The notes under the pieces are model-generated. The model worked only from the letters and a program-made list of their open reading frames with translations. It made no database searches and was not told where the DNA came from. Below, in pieces: positions 13,101-23,980 of a stretch of 64,000 bases of DNA. The stretch covers positions 1,904,509-1,968,508 of the forward strand of contig NW_023998464.1 in the NCBI RefSeq assembly GCF_014805625.2. The letters are read 5' to 3'. This DNA is from Glossina fuscipes. Lineage: Eukaryota > Arthropoda > Insecta > Diptera > Glossinidae. How positions within the stretch are numbered: position 1 is the stretch's first letter; every line of letters begins with the position of its first letter. The position numbers and the translations under genes were made by a program.

Positions 13101-15756
13101 TATACATTAATTAAAGCTATCCCCAGCCCAATTGTCCGCATTTTCTATCTCCTCCTGTTTAAAAAACCTACACTACCGCATGTTTATTTACTTTGTTTTT
13201 CATAGAAAGTTCAAAAGTTTTAGAAAGCGCAAAACTTTTTGAGGCTAATAGCATTATTGAACATTGCTTGCATATATGAATGCTATAAATGTTAACTATG
13301 CCCCTGCGGTATTTAGCTTGTTACACACACAATATCTTTGTTTCAGCAACAGCAACATCAACTGGTTTGGGGGCGCCATCGGCAACATCGACATCTGGAC
13401 AGCGCTTATCAACGAAAACCACTAACCAAAACGCTGTCACAAGGCCAAGACCGCAACCAATTGCTGGCACTCCGCCCCCGGATCCAAATGAGAAATGCGA
13501 TGCGAAAATAATACAACAAACGTGCACGCTATTTGGATTGGACTTGGTAAATAGCAATTTAAACAAAAAATTAATGTGTCCTTAGTGTATAAGAACATGC
13601 CGCTCAATTACTAGTCTATTCGTTTGTTTGTACGATTGTTTATTCATTTCTCCCATTAGGGTGGTCCATAAAGCAATATATATTTCGAGTTAGTGCTTAT
13701 TTTGCTTCCTTTGTACATGTTGGCAGCAACCTAGCATATGTTCGCATTATCTAACATACACATGAGTGGATTGTTTCCACTACCTCCTCTTTGTCAACTC
13801 CTCCATTGCCATTTTTCGCTTATGAGTAGCTGCAAATTATTTAATGTAATGATTGTCTTTTCAATGCATCATCGACGTCGACATAAAACGGCTTTTGAAA
13901 GACGAAATATCAGCACAGAGTGGCATACGTTCAAGTCAAGTCAAGCAGACGTTGTTGTTTTAAAACCTTTCAACACTCGCAGCATCAAATATTTTAAATA
14001 TGAAGTGAACAAAGTTAGAAGAACAAAAAATTAGAACAACCCTTTTCAATTTTATCCGTCTGAAATCAGCTATTTGAATTGTTGCGAGATCACATTGTTT
14101 TCTATCAGGTGTTTGCATGCATCTGATCATTCTGATCATTTTTTCACTTGAAAAAGACATTTAATGAGAAAAATTCGGAAAAATATATATCAATCAAAAT
14201 ATTTTCCACTATTTTCTAACACATTTTGGTCATGGCTCGATTCATAATTTTAAGCTGATCAACTGTGTATTTATATACATACATCACATGATTATTAAAG
14301 TTAATAGGTCCGACACAGGAAATAACATACGGTCGAACTTCCCAAGTAGAACAACCAGCCGTATTTATTTCCGTATTCGAATATCGTAATAAAATATCAA
14401 AAATCATTAACTATTATTATCAAAAACTATATTTTATATTTCAAAGGAAAGACATATTTCCCATAGGAACCCTTTTATGGAAGGAGCAACAGAATATTAG
14501 CTCAGTCTATAAATATACTTTTATTTTGATAGCGTACACGATAAAATAAATACAAAAATGCAAATAGTAAATGGAAACGTCGCTTTAAGGTCAGAAGGGA
14601 TTGCAAAAGGGTTTTCAAGTTTTCTTAAGCGTGGATGATTTTTTCCTTTTTTGTATAGGCACAACCGCCTCGACATATGGGGAAATTTTGTCTATTTTCA
14701 TTTGCTGTAGCTTGTAATGATTAATAAGACACAAAAACAAATTTTTTTTTTTTTTTTTTTTTTTGAGTTGAAAACAGAGCGGCCTTCACTTTACGTGTCA
14801 CTGAAGGCGTGTCCTTCGATCGCTTTGTCTCGTTTTCAATACTTACGTACGTGCAGTATTTGTAGATGGACGGATAGATGGACATGTTGCAAATGTCTTG
14901 ATAAAACGAGTACACCTCCATCCATCCGTTGTTGACACAAAAAAAGCACATAGAGTGCGATTTTTTTCGCTTACTATGAAAAACTTTTAATCACTTCATA
15001 GACAGCATAATCGAAAATAGCCAAAGTGACTTTAAGGACAGAAAAGGCTAGATTTCAGCAATAAATGTACAACGAAGAGAAGAAGAAGTAGTTGGACGCA
15101 AAATTACGACCTTTGAGCGTCATTCTAGGTAATTACTTGAATTTCTTGAAATATGAAACCAAATTATCCTTATCTAGATTCGAGTTGTTTAAGGTTAATA
15201 TAAGCGGCGGAAAAGTTTAAATGCAATCACTATTGCTCCATGGATTTATTTGCCTCTCTGAAAATACTCTGCAGACTCTATTCCTTTATATCTTTCCATT
15301 CAAAGATAAATTTTAATACAAATTAAGTAAACGTAATAATGACATCGTTTACAGGAAAGACCGCCACCCGTGCCGCCGTCACGCAATTACACAATTGTTG
15401 GGAATTCTAAATTGAATTTTCCACAGAATCGCGTTATGAAAATGACTTTCCCAGAAGATACTCTATCTAATTTACCACCCGAGCAATTGAAGAAAGGCGA
15501 AACTGTTACTGTGGTTGGAGCCTCTTCTTGTCGCGGTCACTTAATTGTCGAGCATAAAGGACAAAACTATCACGTACCGTATCAGTTTATGGAATTGATC
15601 CGAGGGCAAAACATCAATCTAAACAATGCAGGCAACAACAACAACAAAAGTACCAACAACAGTAATTTGCCAAATAAGAGCAACAGTAACAATAACATCC
15701 CGAATCTTTCCAACAGTGGTGGTAATGGGACAACAAATGCCGCTGTTAAAATATAG
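1..15756 (+). CDS. d: Dachs, unconventional myosin (class XX), 5' end outside window
   Basis: Exons read by splice sites and phase: 1-38, 170-293, 6584-7041, 9259-9966, 11290-11868, 12002-13061, 13347-13546, 15355-15756. All join in frame, giving 1188 residues plus stop, near the roughly 1230 recalled for Drosophila Dachs. Order: Asn/Gln/Ser-rich N-terminus (1-185); myosin head from the motif HLSGPLTEDAV; P-loop GTSGAGKT (264-271); switch I NSESSRIG (315-322); switch II DMFGFE (579-584); one IQ motif (about 930-945); Pro-rich PPPVPPSR (about 1058-1065); a compact module ending VPYQFMEL; Asn-rich tail. Known of the family: Dachs acts at the apical cell cortex downstream of Fat and Dachsous, opposes Warts, and binds actin without evident ATP-driven motor action. 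The altered P-loop and switch I seen here fit that. Possible AATAAA signals follow the stop. Another insect myosin class is the main alternative; gene order supports dachs. Confidence 0.82.
170..293 (+). CDS. d: dachs N-terminal exon
   Basis: The acceptor (pyrimidine-rich tract, then TTTTTAG ending at 169) and the donor GTAAGT at 294 bound 124 bases open in the frame starting AAT TCG CAC. The exon leaves one base (G) that completes a Val codon with TG at 6584, so it splices in frame to the exon at 6584. The Ser/Asn/His/Pro-rich content resembles a disordered N-terminal extension. No start codon is needed inside it. Confidence 0.6.
641..730. repeat. Fragment of dispersed repeat family R1
   Basis: Words such as CACCGAAAGATGAGAGTGTA and GCTTCCGAGACGC recall the larger R1 copies at 29545 and 38572. 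The match is short and diverged. The rest of the intron from 294 to 3595 shows no further coding or repeat signal that I can support. Confidence 0.35.
3596..3979 (-). CDS. Unidentified coding-like terminal exon inside dachs intron 2
   Basis: On the minus strand a good acceptor (CAACTTTTAG) is followed directly by a 127-codon open frame that ends in TGA at 3596. Codon use and composition look like a real protein: mixed charged residues, an Ala/Glu-rich stretch (KERVVAAEAASAYPPDIK), an Asn/Ser/Ala/Gly linker, then a cysteine-rich end GCGTHLKQLCCY. I do not recognise it. It lies antisense to dachs and 660 bases downstream of the GoLoco fragment on the same strand, so the two could be exons of one inserted gene copy; that is inference. 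It has no visible promoter. It could also be a fortuitously open relic. Confidence 0.4.
   Translation of the reverse strand, partial: KVLCQMCINSNKERDKTGLTKDDQRSSIKIGNGQIPFLSPTYATGETRAPEELQKVMEMDKERVVAAEAASAYPPDIKTIDINASNNSNSQANAGAGATYAVLARSHTTTEQPDDGCGTHLKQLCCY
4425..4632. repeat. Minisatellite-like repeat R4, copy 1
   Basis: The block TTTGCATGTATTGTGCCGCT followed by TTGAGAATAAGCGTATAC recurs about three times with small changes, preceded by CAATTGAGAATGTTTGAAT. The same words in the same order occur at 47225-47520. Open frames through it on the minus strand are by-products of the repeat. Confidence 0.75.
4641..4869 (-). pseudogene. GoLoco-motif fragment resembling pins/GPSM (LGN/AGS3 family)
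   Basis: The minus strand encodes two GoLoco motifs in one open frame: FLDMLMRCQSSRLEEQRSEL, then, after about 35 residues including a DDD, FFSLIMKVQSGRMEDQRAAI. Each carries the F..L(I/L)..(C/V)QS.R(L/M)(E)(D/E)QR pattern by which GoLoco proteins hold GDP-bound G-alpha-i. Two such motifs in tandem at a C-terminus are typical of Pins, which orients the mitotic spindle. No TPR repeats, promoter or complete gene lie around it. The frame runs on into the R4 repeat downstream and into a GA-rich tract upstream that makes a poor acceptor. It is most likely a captured or retrocopied 3' piece of pins, antisense within the dachs intron. An expressed exon of a nested gene is less likely but not excluded. 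Confidence 0.65.
5036..5115 (+). repeat. Fragment of dispersed repeat R1
   Basis: Carries the R1 words GAGTGTATACACTTTGTGGAGG and CTCTGAAGCCTC, then TTCGATGATGGATATA, in the same order as the copy at 30540-30655. Confidence 0.55.
5510..6430 (-). mobile_element. Decayed mariner-family transposon (MLE2)
   Basis: The minus strand, read from about 6415 downward, gives a broken mariner transposase. Visible pieces are the DEE..SLLDDN segment, QNEFAAHLGISQQATSV (second helix-turn-helix region), EGKWILYELTEENKNR (the WVPHEL-like linker), CDNPKRQKRWDDPGQP, a remnant of the Y(Y)ELLKPDETV segment, and RPHAAEA...LGWEVLPHTAYS near the third catalytic aspartate. In-frame stops and frameshifts interrupt it, and GDEKW has decayed to GVEK. 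No matching terminal inverted repeats could be placed, so the ends are approximate. It is nonfunctional and lies in the dachs intron, antisense to the gene. Confidence 0.75.
7195..7266 (-). repeat. tRNA-like sequence (SINE head or tRNA pseudogene)
   Basis: The minus strand holds an A-box-like TAGCCTAAGGCG and, 40 bases on, a B-box-like GGATTCGAATCTC, with a GACT/AGTC arm between. The acceptor stem pairs poorly and the anticodon loop is the wrong size, so it is not called a working tRNA. It sits just after the ATT microsatellite at 7082-7112. Confidence 0.45.
7768..8064 (+). repeat. Dispersed repeat R2, copy 1
   Basis: Begins ATACACTACA..TATTCATA and includes ACGACTTTT, GAAGCGGTCGAAA-like words, a CACCAAATCTTATCAAAATA segment and an end CACCCTCGTGGTGTACGATATA. 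The copy at 31562-31885 has the same order (CACTACACC, TTATTCATA, ACTTGATGAAAATATCTCAA, CCTTGTACCACG...GGTGTAGGATATA). Confidence 0.65.
8437..8512 (-). repeat. Second tRNA-like sequence
   Basis: The minus strand reads CTTGGTGTAGTGCTAGTAGT, then a B box GGGTTCGTATCTCG about 45 bases later, the spacing of RNA polymerase III internal promoters. It is typical of the heads of tRNA-derived SINEs. No proper cloverleaf could be drawn by hand. Confidence 0.45.
9430..9606 (+). other. d: Nucleotide-binding motifs of Dachs (variant P-loop and switch I)
   Basis: The P-loop at 9430-9453 reads GTSGAGKT where most myosins have GESGAGKT. Switch I at 9583-9606 reads NSESSRIG against the usual N.NSSRFG. The Walker lysine and the switch I arginine are kept, but flanking residues that tune ATP handling are changed, as reported for class XX myosins. 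Confidence 0.7.
15367..15597 (+). other. d: Dachs C-terminal SH3-ligand motif and compact module
   Basis: PVPPSR at 15367-15384 fits the class II SH3 ligand pattern PxxPxR. About 36 residues later, 15494-15597 encodes a compact segment of about 35 residues (GETVTVVGASSCRG...NYHVPYQFMEL) whose end resembles the VP(S/Y)..(V/M)EL finish of SH3 folds. Dachs is known to bind the SH3 protein Dlish/Vamana through its C-terminus; that this motif is the site is inference. Confidence 0.5.
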
Positions 15757-15959
15757 GAGAAGAAGAGAAAAGCATGGGGAAGCCGCGAAAGTAGCTTAAG
15801 AGTTTTTTTTACTAAAGTATTTAATATATAGGTAGAAGACTGTAAATAATTTACTAATAAACATAATGCAAATGCATTAAAAGCCAACGTAGAAAATAAG
15901 CATATGTGTGCTTAATGAAATAGTATTACTTTTCAGTGATAAGTTCTGTGTGAGAAAAT

Positions 15960-18900
15960 AAATTGAAAACTCACCATTTACAAAAAAGTATTATTCACAT
16001 TATTGCTTATTAGTTTACCACTTACTTACACGCACATACATACACGTAGATGTGCTTTAGATTTTTTACGAAATTCACTAAAGTGCCAATTAATAATTAA
16101 TAACCAAGAGAAATGTCTTACATATAATTAAGATCCCGACTAGCCGTGATTGTACGGAAACTTTCTTTTAAAAGTTTGTTCGATAGTTGCGAAATTTTAT
16201 TCGTTGTATATATTCATAAATTTTTCATTATAAATGTTTATAATTTTTGAAAAAAATAACACAGCTGACAGCTAATGTTGTATTTGATTTGCATTTTGCA
16301 TTTTGTACTTCTGAGTACAGTTACGGTAATATTGGAATTTGCCAGCTTAAGGTAACTGTGCATTCTTAGCGTGAATGTATGAGACCAAGTATACACAAAG
16401 TTTAATGTTAGCTATGAAAAGACTACACTTGTGTTCAATATTTTACATCAAGTTCTTCCATATTAGAGACTTCTTAGATATTACGTTAATTAATTATCTT
16501 AATTTATTGCACAAATTCAAACCTATTGAGTTTATCTCTTTAAGAATATCCCACGAAATTTGCTGTATATACACACATTTTGAAATTATATCTTATCACA
16601 TAAAAAGTTTGACTTTAATAAGAAAACTAAAAATTTGTCTATTACTAAAAAAAATAAAACATTAAAATTTTTTTGAAATAAACTTTAAAGAAAATTTTTT
16701 CTTTGTATATCTATGACCTAATCTACTAAGTGTGTTCGACCTGGCAGACATATGAAGATGAGAATCTACCTCTAGAGTTTCCATACTCATGACAAAGCAC
16801 TCTTTTTTCTTGCTTTAAGGCGTTTTTGAAATATTTTTGCAAAATGTTCAAGTCCCTCTGGAAGTGCGACTTTTAATGTCCCATTAGAGACGCCATCCGG
16901 ACGCGTCGTCTTTTATCGTTTCTTTTGGAATTCTCTGCTGATAGCAGGGGCTCTCATATCCACTTCAGAGAGTACATTTTCTAAAACTTCTTTAGGTATG
17001 TCGGTGTATGTGTAACATGCCGATGCCCTTTTGTATAGAGTGAATAGATAGAACTCTCAACAGACACTGCAGTTTCGGCAATGAAGTCGGCATTCGGTCT
17101 ATATCTTTTTGCATATATCATCTTTTCGAGATTTGTAAGCAAACAATAGAAACTGCAGACCAGGTCTAGAGAATACCGTGAAAGTGACGGAAATTCGAAC
17201 TGCAGTTCCCACATTTTCGCTGTTGTAGCGATCGACTTCTGTCCCGACGTTTTCGTTCCACTATAAGCAAAGGCAGTACCCATTTATGAAGCACCTCTCT
17301 CTTACGCGAATTTTCATGCAGAATATTAAATTTCAGAATATAAAATTTTATATTTTCAAGTCTTCGCCTATCTGCTCAGTTTTCGAATATCGAGAGGAAT
17401 TTTCTTTTCTGGTATAAATACGTATTTCTGGCATCCATTGCATTCAGTACATGACCGTTTAATTTAATTTTGATTGGTTGAAAATAGTAGGTTACACTAA
17501 AACCGCTAAATCTGAAGAAGTGACCGAATGCACCAGAGACTTGACTTTTTATGTAGGGGATACACGGTTATCGTACCGTGTTCGAAGTGCCGCCTATCGC
17601 CAACTATACATCCTTCTCACCTGTGTGAATGCTACACGAAAACAATGTGCTTCCTTTGTGGTAAAGCAATTATCGAGCCATTTTCGATGATGTTTGTAAG
17701 AAGTGAAGTCCTGCTCGGTAAAAGGTTGTCCTACCGGTACAAACAAACGGTGATAGGAAGAACTCGAGTTCATTTCCCAGGCACGTAAAACACCGCCTTG
17801 TGTTGCCTTCGCTTATTGAGCTGCGAACGGTTAAAGTCCATTAATTGTTCTTCGCAGACTTTTAGTATTAGCTTTCTCACCAGATTTGAAGAAGTAATAA
17901 CAGACCAAGCCTCCTGCCAAACCGATTCGTTCATGCAACAGATATTGATGGTACGACTCGATCTAGCCGTGAAGTTTCAAACCTAGCATATTCAAAACAG
18001 ATGCACATTTCTTCTCCACTTAGGACACAATGTAGGCAAGACTTTCTTTTGCATCGTTTGGGCGAAAAAAATGCTGTCGATGAATGTTCTTTATTCGGAG
18101 CGAAACTCGACATTTTTGTTGTATGAAAAAGCATTTTTGCGTTGATATTACGACCGCTTATTGTTGCCAGATGGACAAGTTATAAAAAATACGAATTATA
18201 TTCCAAACATGTATAACCTCTATTATGGCTGCTATAGCCATTTATGGGCGGATTCCGATTTCATATTTACATATCTGCAATTTTGACACTGGACGGACAC
18301 TAGATGTGTGTGTTTTCTAAAAATGATTTTTTTGTTGGAGGCAACATATATTTATCAACGCGGAGGTGTCATGTTTTAGGCGGTAGCTATCCAAACTGAG
18401 GACGTTTCTCCAAGTTATCTAAATTATTCTTGCGATCCTTACCTTACTATACTTTAATGATTGGCGATTGACTCTAGTCTAGTCTCTAGTTAATATCATA
18501 CACCAAATGAAATCTTGATTTTTTCCTTTTCTTTCACGTATTTATGTTTTTATTACATGATATAATAATATTTTAAAAGTATTTTAATAATCATTGCCGA
18601 AATGGTTTTCTTTGTGCTGTACAGACATAGAAAGTAGAGAAAAAAAACGTTTCAATTTTTCTTTCTCCTAAAACTAAAAAGCAACAGGTAGTTTTTGTTG
18701 TATACATACGTACGTTTTATTCTTCGTTATGTTATTCGATACAAAATGGCTTTTTTAATAAAAAAATAATAAAGATAAAAAAATAACACGTGAGTTATCA
18801 AGAGTTTTATTATTTACGCTATAAGGAAAGAAATCAACAAAGGGAGTAATTTCTTGTGTCTTTGGAATGGGGGGCCGTAATGGTTATATATTTTACGACA

Positions 18901-19485
18901 GAAACCGAAGATTAATTTTATAATCACATCTACACATTTAATACATATATAGAAAAGTAAATTATGTCTCTTCTTTTTTTTAACACACATCGTTCCTTGT
19001 TACGTTATGTAGTGATTTTATTTTATAAACTAAGCTTACATTCACACACACGTTTGCTACGCTTTATGACTTTGGCTATTCATGTTTTAACACTTCTTTA
19101 TACGCGTTCAACTATTAATGAGAATTTCAATCCTTTGGAGCAACAGTTTAACAACTAAAATTTGTTTTTTAATTACTGACGTACAACTACTAAAAAAAGT
19201 TACAAATTTTTTTCTTCTAATTTTGTCGGTTTATGCTTACATTTATGTGTATATATATATATATACATTTATGTGTATATATTTATATATATATATGTTT
19301 ATATAAATTATGTCAAACAAGAATCTCTCTGATAAAAAATTAGACAGCATTACAATTGCGTATGTACATCAAATTTAAATTAAATTTATTTAATTTTTTT
19401 TTTTTTTTTTTTGCATTTTCGGGACGTGTTTCTTCTTTAGCTTTTACTCATTCGTTTTGTTACCATTGCGTTGATAAGTATTTAC
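15960..19485. other. Intergenic region between dachs and Dh31
   Basis: AT-rich DNA with TA-rich microsatellites near 19247-19300. No open frame here resembles a known protein. Several poly-T and poly-A tracts are present. Part of it is expected to be the 3' untranslated region of Dh31, which runs leftward. Confidence 0.5.
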
Positions 19486-19621
19486 TTAGACTTCTATTTC
19501 AGAACGTCGTCTTCGTCCGGGACCTTCTGGCGAATTGGCTGAAGCTATACCCATGCGATGCCGGGCTTCCGCAGAACCGGGATAGCCACGAGTCAAACCG
19601 AAATCTACCGTACGCTTAGAA
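19486..19621 (-). CDS. Dh31: Dh31 last coding exon (diuretic hormone 31, calcitonin-like)
   Basis: On the minus strand the acceptor TTTATTTTTAG is followed by a frame reading N-SKR, then the hormone, then GRRRRSEIEV and a stop. KR and G-RRRR are the cleavage and amidation signals, so the mature peptide is exactly 31 residues ending in Pro-amide (19611 down to 19519). It starts TVDFGLTRGY and ends NSPEGP. Dh31 is a brain and gut hormone acting on a calcitonin-type receptor to drive fluid secretion and gut contraction. Compared with the Drosophila hormone as I recall it, about ten of 31 positions differ, although the flanks match closely. Phase fits the exon at 21682. Confidence 0.9.
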
Positions 19622-20448
19622 CTAAAAATAAATATCCGTAGTACTCATGAGAAATATCAAATTCGTTTATTCTTTAAGCGTAAAAGCAAACAAAACACTT
19701 GAGAGTGAGCATTCATCATTTCGCAGTTCGTGGATTTGTTGCGCAGTATGCAAGTCACTTCATTAGTATTGTTTTGCTTTTACACAGCTCTTTAGAAAGC
19801 AATATTTAGAGCCAGTGAGAAACTTTGTGTCAAATTAATGCAAACACTTGTAAACGAACTTGGTTCATTACGAGCGCTCGGGCGCATCGTTTGATCCATT
19901 AGAACTTTTTTTGCTTTTTTTGTGATTTTTTTTTTTTTATATGCCTTCACACGGTGACGGCCAGTACGAAATGAGAGAACAGAAAGATGTAGGTAGGTGG
20001 TGGCTGCAGCCTAGTGGGTATATTCTCGATCGGAAAGTCATGTGCATTTCACTGTAGCTACGACTAAAAAAAAGTTTATCGCAATTATTACCTACTACTA
20101 CTACTAGTACTGCTGCTCATGCGGACTTTGGTCATTTACGAAGTTCGAGAAAATGCATACACCCAGTTTTATTTCAATATCTCTCGTAGTGGTAGCCTAA
20201 GCGTTTTCGTTTATTATGAATTTGCCTACCAACCGATCATACCTTTTCCTGCCTCGAAATTTTAAATGGTTCTTATGAAAGCTTGCCAAAAGAAAATGTC
20301 TTCGACTAGTCCTCGCTACTGACTAAAGCCTGACGTTTCTCATCTATTCTGAAGGTGGCAGTAAACTTATAAACCGAGGGTTAGGACCATTTTGGTGTTC
20401 AATTCGAATATAAGCTAGTCTTTTGTTTTTACTTTTTAGCTATTGCGA

Positions 20449-21140
20449 TTATTATACCCTACGGTACAGGGTATATTAAGCTGGTGCCGCCGTAAGTAAC
20501 AAGCAGAAGGGCTTAAGATAGTCCCGCTTTTTATTATACCCATCTATTCATAATCATAATCTGAATTGATCTAAGCCTGCCAGTCCGCCTGTTCCAGCCA
20601 CAGGTCGGAATTTTTAAGACATTTTGCTGAAACTTGATACAGTGACGTCTTTTAACACAAGGACGATCGCTATTGAAAGTAGTTCTGTAGTATTCTGAAA
20701 AGTCGTTAATTGGAAAAAAAAGTAATTTTCGAAATTTTACGCCAAAAGTGGCTAAGTAATAGTACTTTGGCATTCTAAACTGGTATGAAAACTTTGGATG
20801 GCTTGTGGTAATTTTGGAACTCCTCTCATACACCGAAAGGTGAAGTACATAGGACAAAAAGGTAAAATTTTCAATGCTGTACGATGAAAACTATATCATA
20901 ATAGTAATTTAACATAAAAAAACTAGCTGTGCCAAATTTGAACCATCTCGGACTATTTTTTGGATCCTACCCTGGCAAGCATTTTCACGAAAATTGATCC
21001 TTTTTAGAGCAGAAAAGTCAAAGTTTTAATATATGGTGATGGAAATTGACCCATAATATTATAATAATTTCATACAAAAATGAACTCTACAAAACTTGGA
21101 TCATCTACGCCTATTTTTGGATCCCGCCCTATGTAAGGAT
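20449..21140. repeat. Dispersed repeat R3 (Dh31 intron)
   Basis: Opens with TATACCCTACGGTACAGGGTATA, a short palindrome-like end, and contains TTATACCCATCTATTCATAAT, CATTTTGCTGAAACTTGATA and two segments of the type TGGATCC(T/C)(A/G)CCCT, at about 20960 and 21118, each after a ..TTTTTGGATCC.. word, suggesting two joined units. It fills much of the intron between the two Dh31 exons. Confidence 0.45.
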
Positions 21141-21681
21141 TAAAGTTGTGCTACATTAGGTTGCGCTTCGGGCCCGCTTCCCCATAAATACGCACATGAA
21201 ATATATGTCTTCACATAGACATAAGATATAATTGTTATGTTCTATAATAAAAATGAGAATTTTGTTAGACAATGTGCGGTTGGGTATGTAATATATATAA
21301 TTGCTCGACTGTAATGTTCTTATTAGTTTTTTAGATATCGCGTTCACTTTCAGAGAAGATCTGAGATTGCGAATTTTGATTATCCGACTATGTATCAATA
21401 TTTATTTGTGAGCTTTAGTGTTCCAACAGAAGACAATCGGAATGCGGACTCGAACGTGACTGTGTCAAGAACGAATGTGCAACCGGAACGACAGAACTAC
21501 TTTCCAATCATAGTTAGAGCCAGTGTTTCGATTAAGCAGAACGCAAAGAGCAATTTGTTTAGAATTACGAAAAATGCAATATGTTTGCGAATTGAATAAA
21601 GCAAAGCCTCTAACTTGCAACCGCGAATGTAAGCTCACATAATGAGCGTACAGCGAGCCGGAAAACAGCATTTTTACTTAC

Positions 21682-21795
21682 TTTTCTAGATCATTGCGAG
21701 CCCTCATAATTGTTTGCCCAAAGCGTGCTATTAACTCCATTAGGATATCATCCGGTACTTCCTCCAGCTCATTGCTGTAATAACTGTTGCTTTGA
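21682..21795 (-). CDS. Dh31: Dh31 propeptide exon
   Basis: The minus strand encodes SQSNSYYSNELEEVPDDILM, then ELIARFGQTIMRARNDLE, and ends at a GTAAGT donor (phase 2) that joins the last exon as ..DLE-N-SKR. The ELEEVPDD.LMEL..RFG.TI.RARNDLENSKR pattern is that of the Dh31 precursor spacer. The 5' limit is uncertain: the nearest AG in phase is at 21796-21797, but the sequence before it is A-rich rather than pyrimidine-rich. The upstream exon with the signal peptide was not found; it should lie at higher coordinates. Confidence 0.85.
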
Positions 21796-22918
21796 CTGCT
21801 TTTGTTTTTTTTTTTTTTTTGTTGTTTCAACAATTGGCGAATTTAGAAAGACAGAAAGTTTCAATTAAGAGTTACACGTGTACGAGCATACTGTACAAAA
21901 ACTAAATTAATTATGCTAATGAAGTACAGTATACTGTATAATGAATTTAACGTGAATACAACTGCTTTTCTGGCCCACATCGAAGAATTCATATAACTTT
22001 GTTTCTTAATTGGTTTGTAACCAATTCTCTTATTGCAAGCTATAACAGTCATGTAATTTCGATTTATTTAGGCCCGCTTGTCTCTTCCTATGAGAAATTA
22101 ATTCAAGTTTTTCAACAGGTGCGACAGATCGATCTTAAACTCTCAAGCTTGCAAAACACGCCTACAATTGGTATCGCTTGTAATTTATGAATTACGAACT
22201 GATTCTACATTTTGGCACAAACTCATGAAACAAGTGCTGATTGACGCAACATGTACGTACTAAATCACAAAGCGCTAAGTAGCGCATTTGCGTGCGGCTG
22301 TGGCCACTTTGCTTAGGAAAAACTAATATTCTATAATATTGGACAGGCCGATTTTTTATTCTGTTTGTAAAGGTACTGAAAAGTCATCACCACAATGTGA
22401 ATGGAGGTTTCCGTCGCTGGTACCGCTGCATAATAGTTTATGAGTAATATGCCAAAAATACGGAAAGCAGCGATGTTCTGAGTCTATGTCGTGCTATAAT
22501 CTTCTTTTTTGACCGATTTGGCCCATTTGTTACACCAAACTGCATGCGAAAATCTTTGATGCTTTTTGTAAATGTGATATCGATATCTTGATTTCTCTCC
22601 CAGAGAAAGCTTAGCAAACCCAGACGAACTAACCGACAGATAGGTTAACGGACATGTCTAAATCGATTCGGAATTGAATATTCAGTATTCTGGATGTTGC
22701 AAACGTTTTGCCAAACGGGCATATTCTTTATCGACGATGGGTAGAAGTTTTCTCTATTGTTTCCACTTCATTCTATTAGGAAAAGAAATACTATTGTGAA
22801 AGTGGTCAACTTTAATCAAAGACACGATAGTGCGAAGTTACGGAGCGCGAAAAATTCTACTCTTAGTAGATGATAATTATAGAGTATAATATTAAATTGG
22901 ATGTTTTTCCTTTTAGAA

Positions 22919-23010
22919 AAGTTACAACTACCTGGGCATAGGTGCGCTTTCCGTTTGTGAAATGTTTACCAGGCATAATGTTGACAAAACAAAAACGCAG
23001 CTAAAAAATT
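22919..23010 (-). other. Small exon-like open frame, unidentified
   Basis: On the minus strand TTTTTTAG is followed by a short open frame LRFCFVNIMPGKHFTNGKRT.., closed by CAG|GTAGTT. Splice-like ends and a KR pair in a region expected to hold upstream Dh31 exons make it worth noting. It lacks a clear signal peptide, so it is not assigned. Confidence 0.2.
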
Positions 23011-23204
23011 TTTTTTGTGTCATTTTCTTTTTCAGGCACACCTCAGGCTCCACTTGGAATAAAACCAAATCTGAAATTATTAAAAAAAAGTTGAATGAGT
23101 TTCCTAAATTAAATTTTCATAGGAGAAACAAGTAATAAAGAAGTATTTTGTGAGAAATATTTGAAAAAGTCAGACTTTCATTTTGAATAAGCAGTAAATG
23201 ATTG

Positions 23205-23980
23205 GATATTGTGTACCATAATGTAATTGCTCTTAGGAATTTGGGTTGGAACCCGATTGCCTCTCTTCCTCCTATGGAAATATTATCCTTAACGTCACTT
23301 GAGAAACGTAGATTTGTTCTTGAGGTTTCCTTCTTTATCAAAGTAATAAATGGTACTGTTGACTCGCCCGCATTACTTCGTGAGATAAGCTTTAATGTCC
23401 CTTACCGCTCCTCTAAGCGCTTTATCTTAATTAAGCTTAGTCAATGTAGATATAATTATGAACTGTTTAACCCGCTTAGGATTGTTTGCAGAAACCTAAA
23501 TCATGTCTATCACTTATTCTCATTATCAGATTCTTTAAAGTCTATTAAGACAACTTTACTTAATATGCGCGGTTTACGTATGTCGCACTTAAACTAACAT
23601 TTCATTCTTAATATCTCATTTTTTTAATTAAAATAATATTGTGTTGTTAACGCGTTGATTGCCAAGCTTATGCATGTTATGCGTAGGGGTTCACTTGCAA
23701 TCTAGATCTGCTCTTTGTGCAGATGTGCTTCTGTGCTAGCTGTGTACATGGTTTTTTTTTTTCTCTCTCTTTTTATTTATTTATACACGAATTATTATTT
23801 TTACTTTGTTATTATTATTGTTGTTTTTTCTTCCTTTACCAATTTTAAAACAATTAGTATAAGATTTACTATTAAGATGCACTGCATTCGACCGTAATTT
23901 TTTTTAGTTAAGTTTCATGTATAAATGGGTAAGATAAAAAATAAATAAAAAAAAAATAAAAAATAAATAAATAACATCTA
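23205..23980 (+). mobile_element. 5'-truncated non-LTR retrotransposon (LINE, Jockey-like)
   Basis: The open frame 23202-23597 resembles the end of a non-LTR reverse transcriptase ORF: LGWNPIASLPP, SLEKRRFVLEVSFFIKVING, then a serine-rich arginine-bearing C-terminus. It is followed by about 330 bases of untranslated sequence and an A-rich tail with TAAA/AATAAA repeats at 23930-23980. The 5' part of the element is missing, as is usual for LINE insertions. A second copy of its 3' end lies at 53686-53920. Confidence 0.7.
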
